A DNA stretch of 64,000 nt from Clostridium sp. AN503 (GTDB lineage Bacteria > Bacillota > Clostridia > Lachnospirales > Lachnospiraceae), in contig NZ_JBFDTP010000001.1 of the NCBI RefSeq assembly GCF_040719375.1, forward strand, positions 1,488,001-1,552,000, given 5' to 3'. The notes beneath the pieces are model-generated. The model made no database searches, was not told the DNA's origin, and was given only the letters and a program-made list of their open reading frames with translations. Shown here in pieces: positions 48,445 to 58,004 of this stretch (positions are counted from its first letter, which is position 1; each line of letters opens with the position of its first letter). The position numbers and the translations under genes are program-made.

Positions 48445-49569
48445 ATGAAAAAAAGCAGGTTTGCAGCATGGATGCTTTCTCTGGCGGTTGTAGGGGCCGT
48501 ATTGTCAGGATGTTCTGGAAAAAATGGAGGAAGCACAGAGCAGAAAACGCCTGATACAACGGCGGGGACGGCAGCGCAGGAGAGCGGCAATAAGGAAACG
48601 GATAAAACGGAGGCAGCGGCATCTGAAGCAAAGGAAAAGGGCAGCGGTCAGAAGATCGTCCTCCGGTTCGCAGATCAGCCCAGTGAAAATGATGAAATGA
48701 TTGTGGCGATCAAGAAGATGGCTGAACTGGTGCAGGAAAGGACGAATGGGGAAGTAGAGATCCAGGTTTATCCCGGTGGTCAGCTGGGGAGCAACAATGA
48801 TGTGATGCAGGGCGTAAAAATGGGCGCCATTGATTTCGGAAGGATGCAGATGCCGTTCCTGGCGGACGCAGGCAATAACCCGGTGCTCCGGATAACCAGC
48901 CTGCCCTATCTTTTTAAAGATTATGAAACAGAGCTGGAAGTCCTGCAGGGGGAGATCGGTGATGAGCTGCTCCAGTCCATTACAGATTCTCAGGCCGGTG
49001 TGGTTGGACTGACGTATTTTGTCCCGACTTCCCGCAATGTTTTTACAGTCAGCAAGAAGGTGGCGACACTGGATGATTTAAAAGGGCTGAAGATCAGGGT
49101 ACAGAATAATGAGCTTTACATAGATATGTTCAATGCCCTTGGAGCCAGCCCAACTCCCATCTCTACCAGTGAGGTTTACAGCGCACTGCAGACAGGCGTT
49201 GTGGATGGTGCAGAGAATCCGATCAAAGGCTATTACAATGATAAGTTTTATGAGGTTGCAAAATATTGTTCTCTAAGTCCCAATGATTCATCTGAGCCGT
49301 CCGTGATATTTGTTTCAAAACTGACCTGGGACAAGCTGTCTTCGGAGCAGCAGGATATTGTGAAACAGGCGGCGAGAGAGGCAACTGATTTCTTCCATGA
49401 GGAGACACGGAAGCGCATGGATGAATATATAGTTGAGCTGGAAAAGGCCGGTGTGGAATTTATAGAAATCCAGGATATCGAGAATTGGGAAAAGGCAGTG
49501 GAACCTCTTTACGAGAAATACGGCACGGAGTACATGGATTTGATTCAGAGAATCAGGGACTTTAAATAA
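48445..49569 (+). CDS. dctP: TRAP transporter solute-binding lipoprotein (DctP family)
   Basis: The 374-residue lipoprotein (VLSGC) has the DctP fold: LRFADQPSENDEMIVAIKKM, PGGQLGSNNDVMQGVKMGAIDF, LKGLKIRVQNNELYIDMFNALGASPTPI and TGVVDGAENPIKGYYNDKFY. The Arg in KIRVQ is the usual carboxylate-binding residue, so an organic acid (uronate, sugar acid or similar) is likely. Most members are periplasmic, and here a lipid anchor is expected in a Gram-positive. AGGAGGG precedes the start. Confidence 0.92.
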   Translation: MKKSRFAAWMLSLAVVGAVLSGCSGKNGGSTEQKTPDTTAGTAAQESGNKETDKTEAAASEAKEKGSGQKIVLRFADQPSENDEMIVAIKKMAELVQERTNGEVEIQVYPGGQLGSNNDVMQGVKMGAIDFGRMQMPFLADAGNNPVLRITSLPYLFKDYETELEVLQGEIGDELLQSITDSQAGVVGLTYFVPTSRNVFTVSKKVATLDDLKGLKIRVQNNELYIDMFNALGASPTPISTSEVYSALQTGVVDGAENPIKGYYNDKFYEVAKYCSLSPNDSSEPSVIFVSKLTWDKLSSEQQDIVKQAAREATDFFHEETRKRMDEYIVELEKAGVEFIEIQDIENWEKAVEPLYEKYGTEYMDLIQRIRDFK

Positions 49570-49597
49570 GCATTTCGTGTGAAGACTGTGTAACAGG

Positions 49598-49664
49598 AAA
49601 AGAGCCAAATTACCATAAGGTGCAGGAATGAAAGCCTGTGGCAGCGCTTTTGGCTCTTTTTTTG
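49598..49664 (+). terminator. Intercistronic hairpin after the TRAP binding-protein gene
   Basis: AAAAGAGCCAAA (49598-49609) pairs with TTTGGCTCTTTT (49649-49660), with an inner CAGG/CCTG stem and a following T-run. Partial read-through would give more binding protein than membrane subunits. Confidence 0.8.
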
Positions 49665-49686
49665 TACCCTGAAAGGAGGCGTTTTC

Positions 49687-50163
49687 ATGAGTTTTTTAAA
49701 GAAATTCTATAAATGTACGGAATTTATCTGCTGCCTTTGTCTGACGGTCATGGTGCTTTCTGTTACTGTGGCGGTTGTGGGCAGATACTTGTTTCACAAG
49801 ACCCCGGCCTGGTCGGAGGAGCTTGCGCTTTTGGGTATGACATGGATCGGGATGCTCAGTTCTTCCCTGGCGGAGTTCAATGATACTCATATCCGGATCA
49901 GTACGATTGATATCCTTGAAAAATATGCCTGGTTCAGGACTGTCCGGCAGGTGATATATACGGCGGCAAAGATCATATTCTCCCTGGTGCTCCTATATTA
50001 CGGGATACGCCTTACGCAAAGCAGCTGGATCAGTGTTATGGGCGGGATCAGGATATCTGTCGGCTGGAAGAATATAGCAGCCCCGCTTGCAGGAGGATGT
50101 CTGCTTACCGTACTGTTTGGTAAAATGATCTTTAAACGGACAGGAGGTGGGGAAAATGGGTGA
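49687..50163 (+). CDS. dctQ: TRAP transporter small membrane subunit (DctQ family)
   Basis: This 158-residue protein has four helices and the DctQ hallmarks VVGRYLFHKTPAWSEELA and WIGMLSSSLAEFNDTHIRI. It pairs with the large DctM subunit, whose ATG lies within its last codons. AAGGAGG precedes the start. Confidence 0.92.
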   Translation: MSFLKKFYKCTEFICCLCLTVMVLSVTVAVVGRYLFHKTPAWSEELALLGMTWIGMLSSSLAEFNDTHIRISTIDILEKYAWFRTVRQVIYTAAKIIFSLVLLYYGIRLTQSSWISVMGGIRISVGWKNIAAPLAGGCLLTVLFGKMIFKRTGGGENG

Positions 50164-51445
50164 ACATGCAATTGCAGTTTTAATGATAAGTTTTGCCATT
50201 TTGATCATAATAGGTCTGAATATCGTGTATGCCATCGGGCTTTCTGCGATGGTTACGGCATTCATCATCGGGCTTCCGCTGGAAATGATCGTGCAGAGTA
50301 TGATTACCCAGCTCAACAGCTTTTCGCTGCTGGCCGTGCCATTTTTCATCCTGGCGGGCAGTATCATGGGGGTTGGCGGGATCACGGACCGGCTGGTGCT
50401 CCTGGCTAAAAGCATTGTAGGCTGGATGCGGGGGGGTCTAGCTCATGTCAATGTGGTGGCGAGTATGTTTTTTGGCGGGATATCTGGCTCTGCGGCGGCG
50501 GATACGGCTTCCATCGGAGCGATCCTGATACCGATGATGGCCAAGGATGGTTATGATATGGACTTTTCTACTTCCATCACGATGGCGAGTTCTGTTCAGG
50601 GCCTTTTGATTCCGCCCAGCCATAATATGGTGATCTATGCGGTTGCCGCGGGCGGGGTATCGGTAGGCCAGCTTTTCATGGGAGGGATGATTCCTGGTAT
50701 CCTTCTGGGTGTTGCGCTGATGATCTACTGCTATTTTGTATCGGTAAAAAGGAACTATCCCAAGGGGGAGCGTTTTTCCGTCAAAGAATTTACAGATGCG
50801 TTCCGCAAGGCGATCTGGGGGCTGGGGACGGTTCTGATCGTGGTAGTGGCAGTACTTACAGGGATTGTGACCCCTACAGAGTCCGCTGCCATTGCGTGCA
50901 TCTATGCGTTGTTTGTTTCCACGGTGATTTATAAAGAAATGACATGGCAAAAGCTGAAATTCGTGTTTAAGGATACGATCCGCACCTTGTCAACGATCCT
51001 GATCATTGCGTGTTCCTCGGCAGCGTTTGGCTGGCTGGTGGCCTATTTACAGATCCCGAAGCTGATGCTGGATTCACTGTTAGTCATTTCAGAAAACAGG
51101 ATCGTGCTTCTTCTGATCGTCAATCTGATGCTGCTCTTGATTGGGACGTTCATGAACATGGTACCGGCGATTCTGATTACGACACCGATCCTGCTCCCGG
51201 TGGTTACATCCATTGGGATTTCCCCGGTACAGTTTGGCGTGATCATGATCCTGAATCTTGGTATCGGCCTGATCACACCGCCTGTCGGCACGCTGCTTTA
51301 TATCGGAAGCAGTTTGAGTGAACTGAGCGTAGGGCGGTTGAGCAGGGCTATGCTTCCGTTTTATGGAGTTATGATCACGGTCCTGATGATGCTGACTTAT
51401 ATCCCGCAGCTGTCTACCTGGCTTCCATCGGTGATGCTTCCGTAG
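50156..51445 (+). CDS. dctM: TRAP transporter large membrane subunit (DctM family)
   Basis: The 429-residue, roughly 12-helix protein has family blocks LLAVPFFILAGSIM, GGISGSAAADTASIGAILIP, VTPTESAAIACIYAL and LGIGLITPPVGTLLYIGS. TRAP systems usually use a Na+ gradient, consistent with the sodium-type ATP synthase in this window. I use ATG 50156, eight bases after GGAGG and overlapping dctQ by 8 bases. Confidence 0.93.
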   Translation: MGEHAIAVLMISFAILIIIGLNIVYAIGLSAMVTAFIIGLPLEMIVQSMITQLNSFSLLAVPFFILAGSIMGVGGITDRLVLLAKSIVGWMRGGLAHVNVVASMFFGGISGSAAADTASIGAILIPMMAKDGYDMDFSTSITMASSVQGLLIPPSHNMVIYAVAAGGVSVGQLFMGGMIPGILLGVALMIYCYFVSVKRNYPKGERFSVKEFTDAFRKAIWGLGTVLIVVVAVLTGIVTPTESAAIACIYALFVSTVIYKEMTWQKLKFVFKDTIRTLSTILIIACSSAAFGWLVAYLQIPKLMLDSLLVISENRIVLLLIVNLMLLLIGTFMNMVPAILITTPILLPVVTSIGISPVQFGVIMILNLGIGLITPPVGTLLYIGSSLSELSVGRLSRAMLPFYGVMITVLMMLTYIPQLSTWLPSVMLP

Positions 51446-51491
51446 CAGGGGTTTCGTATGGCAGATGTTGTGGGGGAAGTAGGAGGTTAAA

Positions 51492-52832
51492 ATGGAGAAA
51501 CCTAATATTATCTATATTTTGGCAGATGATATGGGCTATGGTGATGTGTCGGCGCTCAATGAACACTGTGGATTCCGGACGGAGCAGATCGATCAGCTGG
51601 CAGGGGAAGGGATGACATTTATAGATGCCCATGCTGCATCCGCAGTGTGTACGCCGTCGCGTTACAGTATCCTGACCGGCAGGTATCCCTGGCGTTCCAT
51701 GCTGAAAAAGGATGTGCTTCAGGGTTATGATCCGCCGCTTATTGAACGGGGGAGAAGGACGGTTGCAGGTTTTTTAAAAGACCAGGGCTACCGGACTGCC
51801 TGTATTGGAAAATGGCATCTGGGGATTGAGTGGCCGCTTGATGATCCAGAGGACAGGACTTCAGTAGATTTCACAAAACCATTTCGGGAAGGACCGGTAG
51901 AGCGGGGATTCGAGTATTTTTTCGGCATCAGTGCGTCCTTAGACATGCCTCCGTATGTATATCTGGAAAATGACCATGTGACGGCGCAGCCGGACCGGGA
52001 AGAATCCAATTGGTGGGAGAAAGGGAACAGCTACAATAAGCAGATTTTTCGTCCGGGTCCGGTGGGCAGTGATTTCCGTCATGAAGAAGTTTTGGGCCGG
52101 ATACTGGAAAAGACGATGGAAAAGCTGGGGGAGTGGAAGGAAGAACCATTTTTTATCTATATGCCTCTCACTGCCCCGCACACGCCGATACTTCCCACCG
52201 GAGAATGGGTTGGGAAATCGGGGACCACGGAATACGGGGATTTTGTACTGATGTGTGATGATGTGGTGGGAAAGATCAACTGCTGGCTGAAGGAGAGTGG
52301 CCTGGAGGAGAATACCATTTTGATATTCACCAGCGACAACGGCTGCTCGCCAAGAGCCGATTATCCTGAATTGGCCCAGTATTTCCATAATCCCAGCTAT
52401 ATATTCAGAGGGACAAAGTTTGATATTTATGAGGGTGGCCACAGGGTGCCGCTGGTGGTGAAGTGGAAGGGGCATGTTGCGGCTGGAAGTGTATGCCGCC
52501 GCATGACAGGGTTGATTGATTTTTATGCGACTGTGGCGGATATCCTGGGTGTTCCATTGGGGCGGAGGGAAGCCGAAGACAGCGAATCAGCATTTCCGTT
52601 CTGGCTTGGTGATCAAGAGGCGTCCAGGCATAGCTGCCTGGTTCTGCACTCGGTAAATGGTTCTCTGTCCATACGGGATGAGACATGGAAACTGATCCTG
52701 TGTCCTGATTCGGGAGGAAAAGCAGCCCGTTACCGGGAGATGTGCCTGCCCATTTTCCCTTACATCAGCTTTATCGTATGGATGAAGATGTGCGCGAACG
52801 GAAGAACCGGATACTGGAAGAACCTCAAATAG
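51492..52832 (+). CDS. Formylglycine-type sulfatase (3' end frameshifted)
   Basis: The protein starts MEKPNIIYILADDMGYGDVS with the metal-binding Asp pair. It has the CTPSR signature (Cys53, to be converted to formylglycine), GKWHLG, TSDNG and GHRVPLVVKWKGHVA. It cleaves sulfate esters, probably from a carbohydrate. No signal peptide is seen, so it should be cytosolic and act on imported substrate. The last 30 residues are out of frame: after about 52745 the family-like ending (HQLYRMDEDVRERKNRI) continues in another frame to a stop at 52916-52918. Adding one C in CTGCCC would give a 475-residue enzyme. No sulfatase-maturing enzyme is in the window. Confidence 0.87.
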   Translation: MEKPNIIYILADDMGYGDVSALNEHCGFRTEQIDQLAGEGMTFIDAHAASAVCTPSRYSILTGRYPWRSMLKKDVLQGYDPPLIERGRRTVAGFLKDQGYRTACIGKWHLGIEWPLDDPEDRTSVDFTKPFREGPVERGFEYFFGISASLDMPPYVYLENDHVTAQPDREESNWWEKGNSYNKQIFRPGPVGSDFRHEEVLGRILEKTMEKLGEWKEEPFFIYMPLTAPHTPILPTGEWVGKSGTTEYGDFVLMCDDVVGKINCWLKESGLEENTILIFTSDNGCSPRADYPELAQYFHNPSYIFRGTKFDIYEGGHRVPLVVKWKGHVAAGSVCRRMTGLIDFYATVADILGVPLGRREAEDSESAFPFWLGDQEASRHSCLVLHSVNGSLSIRDETWKLILCPDSGGKAARYREMCLPIFPYISFIVWMKMCANGRTGYWKNLK

Positions 52833-52880
52833 AGCAGAGACTGTGGGATATCCTGAAACGATATATGGAGGGAGGCCACA

Positions 52881-54338
52881 GTGCAGGAAGGATGGATGAA
52901 TTTGGAGAGGAAACCTAATATTATATTTTTGTTGGAGGATCAACAGCAGGCCCAGGCCATTGAAGACGGTCATTTTTGTATCACGCCTAATATCCGGGAA
53001 CTAAAACGGGACAGTATTGTATGCGGGCAGGCCCATACCTGCAATGCGATCTGTTCCCCGTCCCGGGCGTCCCTCATAACGGGGATGCTGCCCCATCGCC
53101 ATGGAATGGTGGATTGCGCCCATGCGGTGCCTCCTTACAGGGCTGTTTTTGATAAGGATTTAGATACCCTTCCTCAGGCGTTGAAGGATAGTGGTTATCA
53201 GATGTCATATTACGGGAAATGGCATATAGAACGGAGCGGGGCGCTGGAGCGGTTCGGATTTGACGAGTATGAGACGGAGATGACGATACCGAAATTTCAA
53301 CTCACGCCGGTTGACAAGGTTACGGTACATACCCCGGAATATTCAGATAAGATTATCTGCGGAGTTTTTGCTGAGGATTCCTCCAGTACGGAGGAGGCCT
53401 ATATATACGGAAAGGCTATGGACTTTATAGAACGGAGCAGGGCAGGGGGAAAACCGTGGTGTACCTTTATATCTACCTACGCTCCGCATGACCCGTACAG
53501 TGTGCCGAAAGAGGTATTTGATCTGTATAAGGACGTGGAAATCCCGCTCCCGGAAAGCTTTGGGGACCGCATGAAAGACAAGCCGGCCATATACCGGAGG
53601 CTGCAGTCGGTATGGAAGGATTTGACGGAAGAAGAGGCTAAAATGATCATCCGCTGCTATTACAGTTACTGTACGCTGGTGGATATCCAAGTTGGCAGAT
53701 TGACAGAGTATCTAAAACGGACAGGCCAGTATGACAATACGTTGATCGTATATCTGTCTGACCATGGAGATCTCATGGGAGCGCATGGCCTGTTCTGTAA
53801 AGGGGTGCCCGCTTTTGAAGAGATCTATCATATTCCCCTGTTTTTTAAAATGCCTCAGAACCGCTCTGCGGGAAGTTTTGTCAACAAGTATGTCAGCACC
53901 CAGGATATCGCACCGACAGTCCTGGAGATCGCAGGATGCCGCAGTCTGGATGGCGAGATCCACGGGGAATCTGTACTTCCCTGGCTTTTAGGGGAGGTTT
54001 CGTGCGGCAGGACTGCTTTTGCGGAATTTTTCGGACAGCGTTTCGCATATACTCAGAGGATATTCTGGAAAGGTCCGTACAAATATGTATTTAATACCTT
54101 TGATTATGATGAGTTTTACAATCTGGAGGAAGACCCGCATGAGCTGGTAAATGAGATTCACAATGAGCGGTATCAGGAAGTGGTCAGGGAGATGGCTCAG
54201 GGCATGTGGACTGAGATGAAACGAACCGGAGATGTAACCATGACGGATGCGGAGTATTATGTGCTGCGTTTTGCACCGGTGGGTCCGGGTGAGAAGGAGA
54301 CCAGCGCTTCCTACAGTATCTATAATAAGGTGTTTTAA
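52881..54338 (+). CDS. Second formylglycine-type sulfatase
   Basis: The 485-residue protein begins MQEGWMNLERKPNIIFLL with GGAGG six bases before GTG 52881 (ATG 52896 is an alternative). It has CSPSRASLITG (Cys58), YYGKWHIE, YLSDHGDLMGAHG and STQDIAPTVLEIAG. It differs clearly from the first sulfatase, so the pair may act in turn on different positions. It lacks a signal peptide. Confidence 0.88.
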   Translation: MQEGWMNLERKPNIIFLLEDQQQAQAIEDGHFCITPNIRELKRDSIVCGQAHTCNAICSPSRASLITGMLPHRHGMVDCAHAVPPYRAVFDKDLDTLPQALKDSGYQMSYYGKWHIERSGALERFGFDEYETEMTIPKFQLTPVDKVTVHTPEYSDKIICGVFAEDSSSTEEAYIYGKAMDFIERSRAGGKPWCTFISTYAPHDPYSVPKEVFDLYKDVEIPLPESFGDRMKDKPAIYRRLQSVWKDLTEEEAKMIIRCYYSYCTLVDIQVGRLTEYLKRTGQYDNTLIVYLSDHGDLMGAHGLFCKGVPAFEEIYHIPLFFKMPQNRSAGSFVNKYVSTQDIAPTVLEIAGCRSLDGEIHGESVLPWLLGEVSCGRTAFAEFFGQRFAYTQRIFWKGPYKYVFNTFDYDEFYNLEEDPHELVNEIHNERYQEVVREMAQGMWTEMKRTGDVTMTDAEYYVLRFAPVGPGEKETSASYSIYNKVF

Positions 54339-54360
54339 GGTTAGAAAGAAACGAGTTGAT

Positions 54361-55434
54361 ATGGCGAACCAGGAAGGCGGTGCGGGGCAGATGAAGGAGG
54401 CGGTCAATGGGACGCTCAATTGTACAATGAGCGGACCAGTCAAGGTGTATCCGGAGCGTGTGTGGAGGACTTATCTCGGTGGAAAGCTTTTGGATGGCAG
54501 GTTGGGAAAAACGGAGGCTGGGGATGGACATTATCCGGAGGAATGGATTTTGTCTTCTGTTGCGGCGGTTGGGCCGGATGGAGCGGAGGAAGGAATCTGT
54601 AAGGCAGACTGGGGTGGGGAGAAGATGCCGTTTACTGCGCTGTGTCCTAATATGGGGGTGCTGACCAAGGTCATTGACTCCGCGGAGCGTTTGACTATCC
54701 AGGTACATCCCGACAGAGATCGGGCAATGCGGTATTTTCATTCAGCCTATGGAAAGACGGAATGCTGGCATATTCTTGGAAAACGGCAGAAAGACGGCTG
54801 TATTTATCTTGGCTTCCGGCCCGGTATAACCAGAATGATCTGGGAAGAATGTTTCTGGCGGCAGGATATAGAACGGATGCTGGGCTGTCTCCATCGGATA
54901 CCTGTTAAACCGGGAGAAACCTATCTAATACCAGGAGGGATGCCGCACGCGATCGGGGCGGGATGTCTTCTCCTGGAAATTCAGGAACCGACCGATTATA
55001 CTTTGCGGACTGAGTGCGTTACACCATCCGGGGAGCGGATTGATGAAAAACTGATCCATCAGGGAATTGGCATTGAAAATATGTTTGAATGCTTTGATTA
55101 TAATGGATTAACAGAAAAAGAATTGATGGAGCGCTGCAGGATTTCAAGGCGGCAGACGGAGCGTGCGGGGATTTCCTGGGTCTGTCTGGCGGGGAAACCG
55201 CAGGTGAGCTGTTTTTCCTTGCTTTACATTGAGGTTTTGGGGAACTGTACCATGAGAGGGGAGAAAAGCGCGTATGGTCTATATGTTTGGGAAGGGAGAG
55301 GAAAACTGATCAGTAAAAGCGAAGAATACCTGATGGAACCAGGAAGCCAGTTCCTGATTCCACCAGGGTGTGATGTGTTTTCACTGGTATCAGAGAAAAC
55401 GGTCAGGCTTTTTCGCGTGGAGGGGCCAGAATAG
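54361..55434 (+). CDS. Class I mannose-6-phosphate isomerase-like protein
   Basis: The 357-residue cupin enzyme keeps the type I phosphomannose isomerase zinc ligands: QVHPD (Gln and His), GKTECWHIL (Glu), and IPGGMPHAIGAG (His). It also has LLEIQEPTDYTLR. Bacillota ManA enzymes interconvert mannose-6-phosphate and fructose-6-phosphate. Here it ends the TRAP-sulfatase cluster, so its substrate may be a sugar released there. It starts 22 bases after the sulfatase stop; ATG 54391 is an alternative start. Confidence 0.8.
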   Translation: MANQEGGAGQMKEAVNGTLNCTMSGPVKVYPERVWRTYLGGKLLDGRLGKTEAGDGHYPEEWILSSVAAVGPDGAEEGICKADWGGEKMPFTALCPNMGVLTKVIDSAERLTIQVHPDRDRAMRYFHSAYGKTECWHILGKRQKDGCIYLGFRPGITRMIWEECFWRQDIERMLGCLHRIPVKPGETYLIPGGMPHAIGAGCLLLEIQEPTDYTLRTECVTPSGERIDEKLIHQGIGIENMFECFDYNGLTEKELMERCRISRRQTERAGISWVCLAGKPQVSCFSLLYIEVLGNCTMRGEKSAYGLYVWEGRGKLISKSEEYLMEPGSQFLIPPGCDVFSLVSEKTVRLFRVEGPE

Positions 55435-55450
55435 AAGCTGTAAATCACAT

Positions 55451-56140
55451 TCACAAAATGCGTTTTAACTCCTCCAGCCCCCGTATCTCATAATCCGCCC
55501 TGATCCCAGCCGCCCGCGGCTGGGTGCCGTCGTTGAGCCAGCAGGCGGCAATCCCGGCATTCAGCCCGCCGCGGATATCGGAGGTCTGGCTGTCGCCGAC
55601 GATCAGCATCCGGGCCGGGTCCTTTTCGCGGATCCGGGCGAAGCAGTAGTCGAAATATTCCTTCTGGGGTTTTTGGCTGCCGGTATCCTCTGATACAAAA
55701 ATATCAGTAAAATACTGATCCAGGCCGGAACGTTTCAAGCGGCTGTACTGGGTGGAGGAGACACCGTTGGTGACAATGTACAGGTCGTAGCCCTTCTCTT
55801 TTAACCAGGAGCAGATTTCTTCTGCACCATCCATAAGGATCGCGCAGTTGTCAAGCTGTTCCCGGTACAGGGCCTCGGCGGCATCGCCGTCCACTTCTTT
55901 GCCGATGGCAGCAAAAAATTTGCGGTAGCGGTTGCCAAAGATATCCTCTCTGGCGATCTCTCCCCGCTCAAAGGATTTCCAGAAGCCCTGGTTGATCTGG
56001 TGGTACCGTTCGATCAGATAATCAGTAGGCTCCACTCCCCATGCGCGCATGACGGCGCAGACGCCTAAGCGCTCCGCCGCATCAAAATCCAGCAGGGTAC
56101 CGTCAACGTCTAACAGAACCGTGGTAAATTCAGTCTTCAT
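55451..56140 (-). CDS. HAD-superfamily phosphatase, YjjG type
   Basis: The 229-residue protein has HAD motif I LLDVDGTLLDF, motif II VTNGVSSTQYSRL, the Lys in GSQKPQKEYFDY, and motif IV IVGDSQTSDIRGG. It matches the YjjG family of 5'-nucleotidases that remove non-canonical pyrimidine nucleotides. Start 56140 has GGAGAGGTGG upstream. It overlaps the 3' end of pyrC by 11 bases, a pairing consistent with pyrimidine metabolism. Confidence 0.88.
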   Translation of the reverse strand: MKTEFTTVLLDVDGTLLDFDAAERLGVCAVMRAWGVEPTDYLIERYHQINQGFWKSFERGEIAREDIFGNRYRKFFAAIGKEVDGDAAEALYREQLDNCAILMDGAEEICSWLKEKGYDLYIVTNGVSSTQYSRLKRSGLDQYFTDIFVSEDTGSQKPQKEYFDYCFARIREKDPARMLIVGDSQTSDIRGGLNAGIAACWLNDGTQPRAAGIRADYEIRGLEELKRIL

Positions 56141-57470
56141 AGACCACCTCTCCATTACAAATCGTATATTTCACCTTTCCATACAAGGTTTCTCCCACAA
56201 AGGGGGAATTGGAGGATTTGGACTCAAATGAATCCACCGTCCATGCCTCCTCCGGGTCAAAGATCACAAGATCTGCGTCTGCGTCTTTGCCAAGCCAGCC
56301 CCTGCTGTCTTCCAGATGATAGAGGACAGCAGGATTGTAAGACATCTTTTCCATCAGCTGAAGGAGGCTTAGATGCCCGGCGCGCACAAGGTTGGTCACG
56401 CCAAGGGCAAGGGCGGTCTCCAGACCGATGATGCCGCTGGGAGCCTGGGTCAGGGGACGGCCTTTCTCCTCACTGCTGTGAGGGGCGTGGTCCGTGGCAA
56501 TGATATCAATGATGCCTTCCTTCAGGCCGCGCAGGATCTCTTCCCGGTCCTTTTCCGTGCGAAGGGGAGGATTCATCTTCGCCAGCGTGCCGTGTTTTAA
56601 AACGGCAGTCTCATCCAGGGAAAAATGATGGGGTGTGACTTCTGCCATCACGTGTGCGCCCAGCTGTTTCGCCAGCTCCACCATGCGGACGGAGGGGCCG
56701 GAGCTGATGTGCTGGATGTCGATCACGGCCCCGGTATGGAGCGCCAGCATACAGTCGCGGGCCACCAGCACGTCCTCGGCAGCAGCGGGAGAACCACCGA
56801 TACCGAGCTGTCTGGACACCTCGCCCCGGTTGATGCCGTTGTTCTCGATCAGGGACGGGTCTTCCTCATGGAAGCTCAATGGCACGTTTAAGCGTACGGC
56901 CTCCTCCATGGCCTTTTGTACCAGGGCGGCGTCCTTTAGTGGAATGCCGTCGTCAGTAAATCCGGCGGCGCCATGGGCTTTTAAAAGCTCCATATCAGTC
57001 AGAGTCTCCCCTTTCATCCCGATGGTGATGTTGGCGGCAGTCAGCACGTGGATGCCGGTCTTTTTCCCCTCGCTGATGACATATTCCAGCGTTTCCACAT
57101 TGTCCACCGGCGGCTTTGTATTCGCCATGCAGATAACTGTGGTGAAACCGCCTTTTGCAGCGGCCTTTGCCCCGGTCTGGATATCTTCCTTGTAGGTAAA
57201 ACCGGGATCGCGGAAATGTACATGCACGTCGATCAGGCCAGGCGCCACGACCAGGCCGGAAGCGTCGATCACCGACGTACCGATGTTGGCGGCGGCTCCG
57301 GTGTCTGCAGCGATACAGATGTCTGCGCCAGCCTCTGATGTCTCATGGAGATATTTCTCCTTTAGGCCAGTACCCATATCTGTGATCTTCCCGTGATCGA
57401 CCGCCAGGTCCATCACTTTGTCGATGCCAAAACGGGGATCGATCACCCGTCCGTTTTCAATAATTAACAT
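56130..57470 (-). CDS. pyrC: Dihydroorotase
   Basis: This 446-residue class I dihydroorotase has DVHVHFRDPGF (zinc ligands), MANTKPPVDN, HISSGPSVRM, EVTPHHFSL and ATDHAPHSSEEK. It converts carbamoyl-aspartate to dihydroorotate in pyrimidine synthesis. The carboxylated Lys would be in the GFTYKEDIQTGAKAAAKGG region or nearby, which I did not resolve. No other pyr genes are adjacent apart from the overlapping nucleotidase-like gene. Confidence 0.94.
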   Translation of the reverse strand: MLIIENGRVIDPRFGIDKVMDLAVDHGKITDMGTGLKEKYLHETSEAGADICIAADTGAAANIGTSVIDASGLVVAPGLIDVHVHFRDPGFTYKEDIQTGAKAAAKGGFTTVICMANTKPPVDNVETLEYVISEGKKTGIHVLTAANITIGMKGETLTDMELLKAHGAAGFTDDGIPLKDAALVQKAMEEAVRLNVPLSFHEEDPSLIENNGINRGEVSRQLGIGGSPAAAEDVLVARDCMLALHTGAVIDIQHISSGPSVRMVELAKQLGAHVMAEVTPHHFSLDETAVLKHGTLAKMNPPLRTEKDREEILRGLKEGIIDIIATDHAPHSSEEKGRPLTQAPSGIIGLETALALGVTNLVRAGHLSLLQLMEKMSYNPAVLYHLEDSRGWLGKDADADLVIFDPEEAWTVDSFESKSSNSPFVGETLYGKVKYTICNGEVVYED

Positions 57471-57515
57471 ATTATTTCCTCCTGTTATCCTATCGGTTTG
57501 CTGTGTTGATCGGTT

Positions 57516-58004
57516 TTATTTGGTATCGGGGAGCTTAAGCCCCACACGGAATATCTTTTGCGGCAGTTCAAATACAAATACAATCCCAAGCACGATAGCT
57601 ACGGCGATCTTCAGAGCATTGAACCCGGTCTCGGACGCCATGGCCAGCTGGTTTGTGACGGCATAGTAGGAAGCCCAGTAGATGCCTGCCCCCGGGACCA
57701 GCGGGATAATGCCGGAGATTAAAAATATGGTCACAGGACAGCGCTTGCGCACTGCAAACCATCGTGACATCAGGATCACGATGACAGTTGCGATGAACGT
57801 GGCAGTTGTGGCAGAGGTTGAGGGCGTCAAAAGCAGGTAAAACAGCCAGCCGGCACCTCCGATCAGCCCGCAATAGGGGAAATACTTTGCCGGTGCGCCA
57901 AACAACAGGGAAAAGGCTACTGTGGCTATGGCAGCGGCCGCCGTCTGGAGAAGAAGCCGGAGCAGGGGGAATAATGATCCGGTCACTAAAAATGCAGATA
58001 CCAT
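57516..58004 (-). CDS. ThrE-like exporter, small subunit (DUF3815/ThrE_2)
   Basis: The 162-residue protein of about five helices contains APAKYFPYCGLIGGAGWL, ISGIIPLVPGAGIYWASYY and ELPQKIFR, as in the carboxyl half of threonine/serine exporters. Its ATG shares bases with the stop (TAATG) of the larger partner. The two polypeptides together correspond to one ThrE protein. Confidence 0.85.
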   Translation of the reverse strand: MVSAFLVTGSLFPLLRLLLQTAAAAIATVAFSLLFGAPAKYFPYCGLIGGAGWLFYLLLTPSTSATTATFIATVIVILMSRWFAVRKRCPVTIFLISGIIPLVPGAGIYWASYYAVTNQLAMASETGFNALKIAVAIVLGIVFVFELPQKIFRVGLKLPDTK

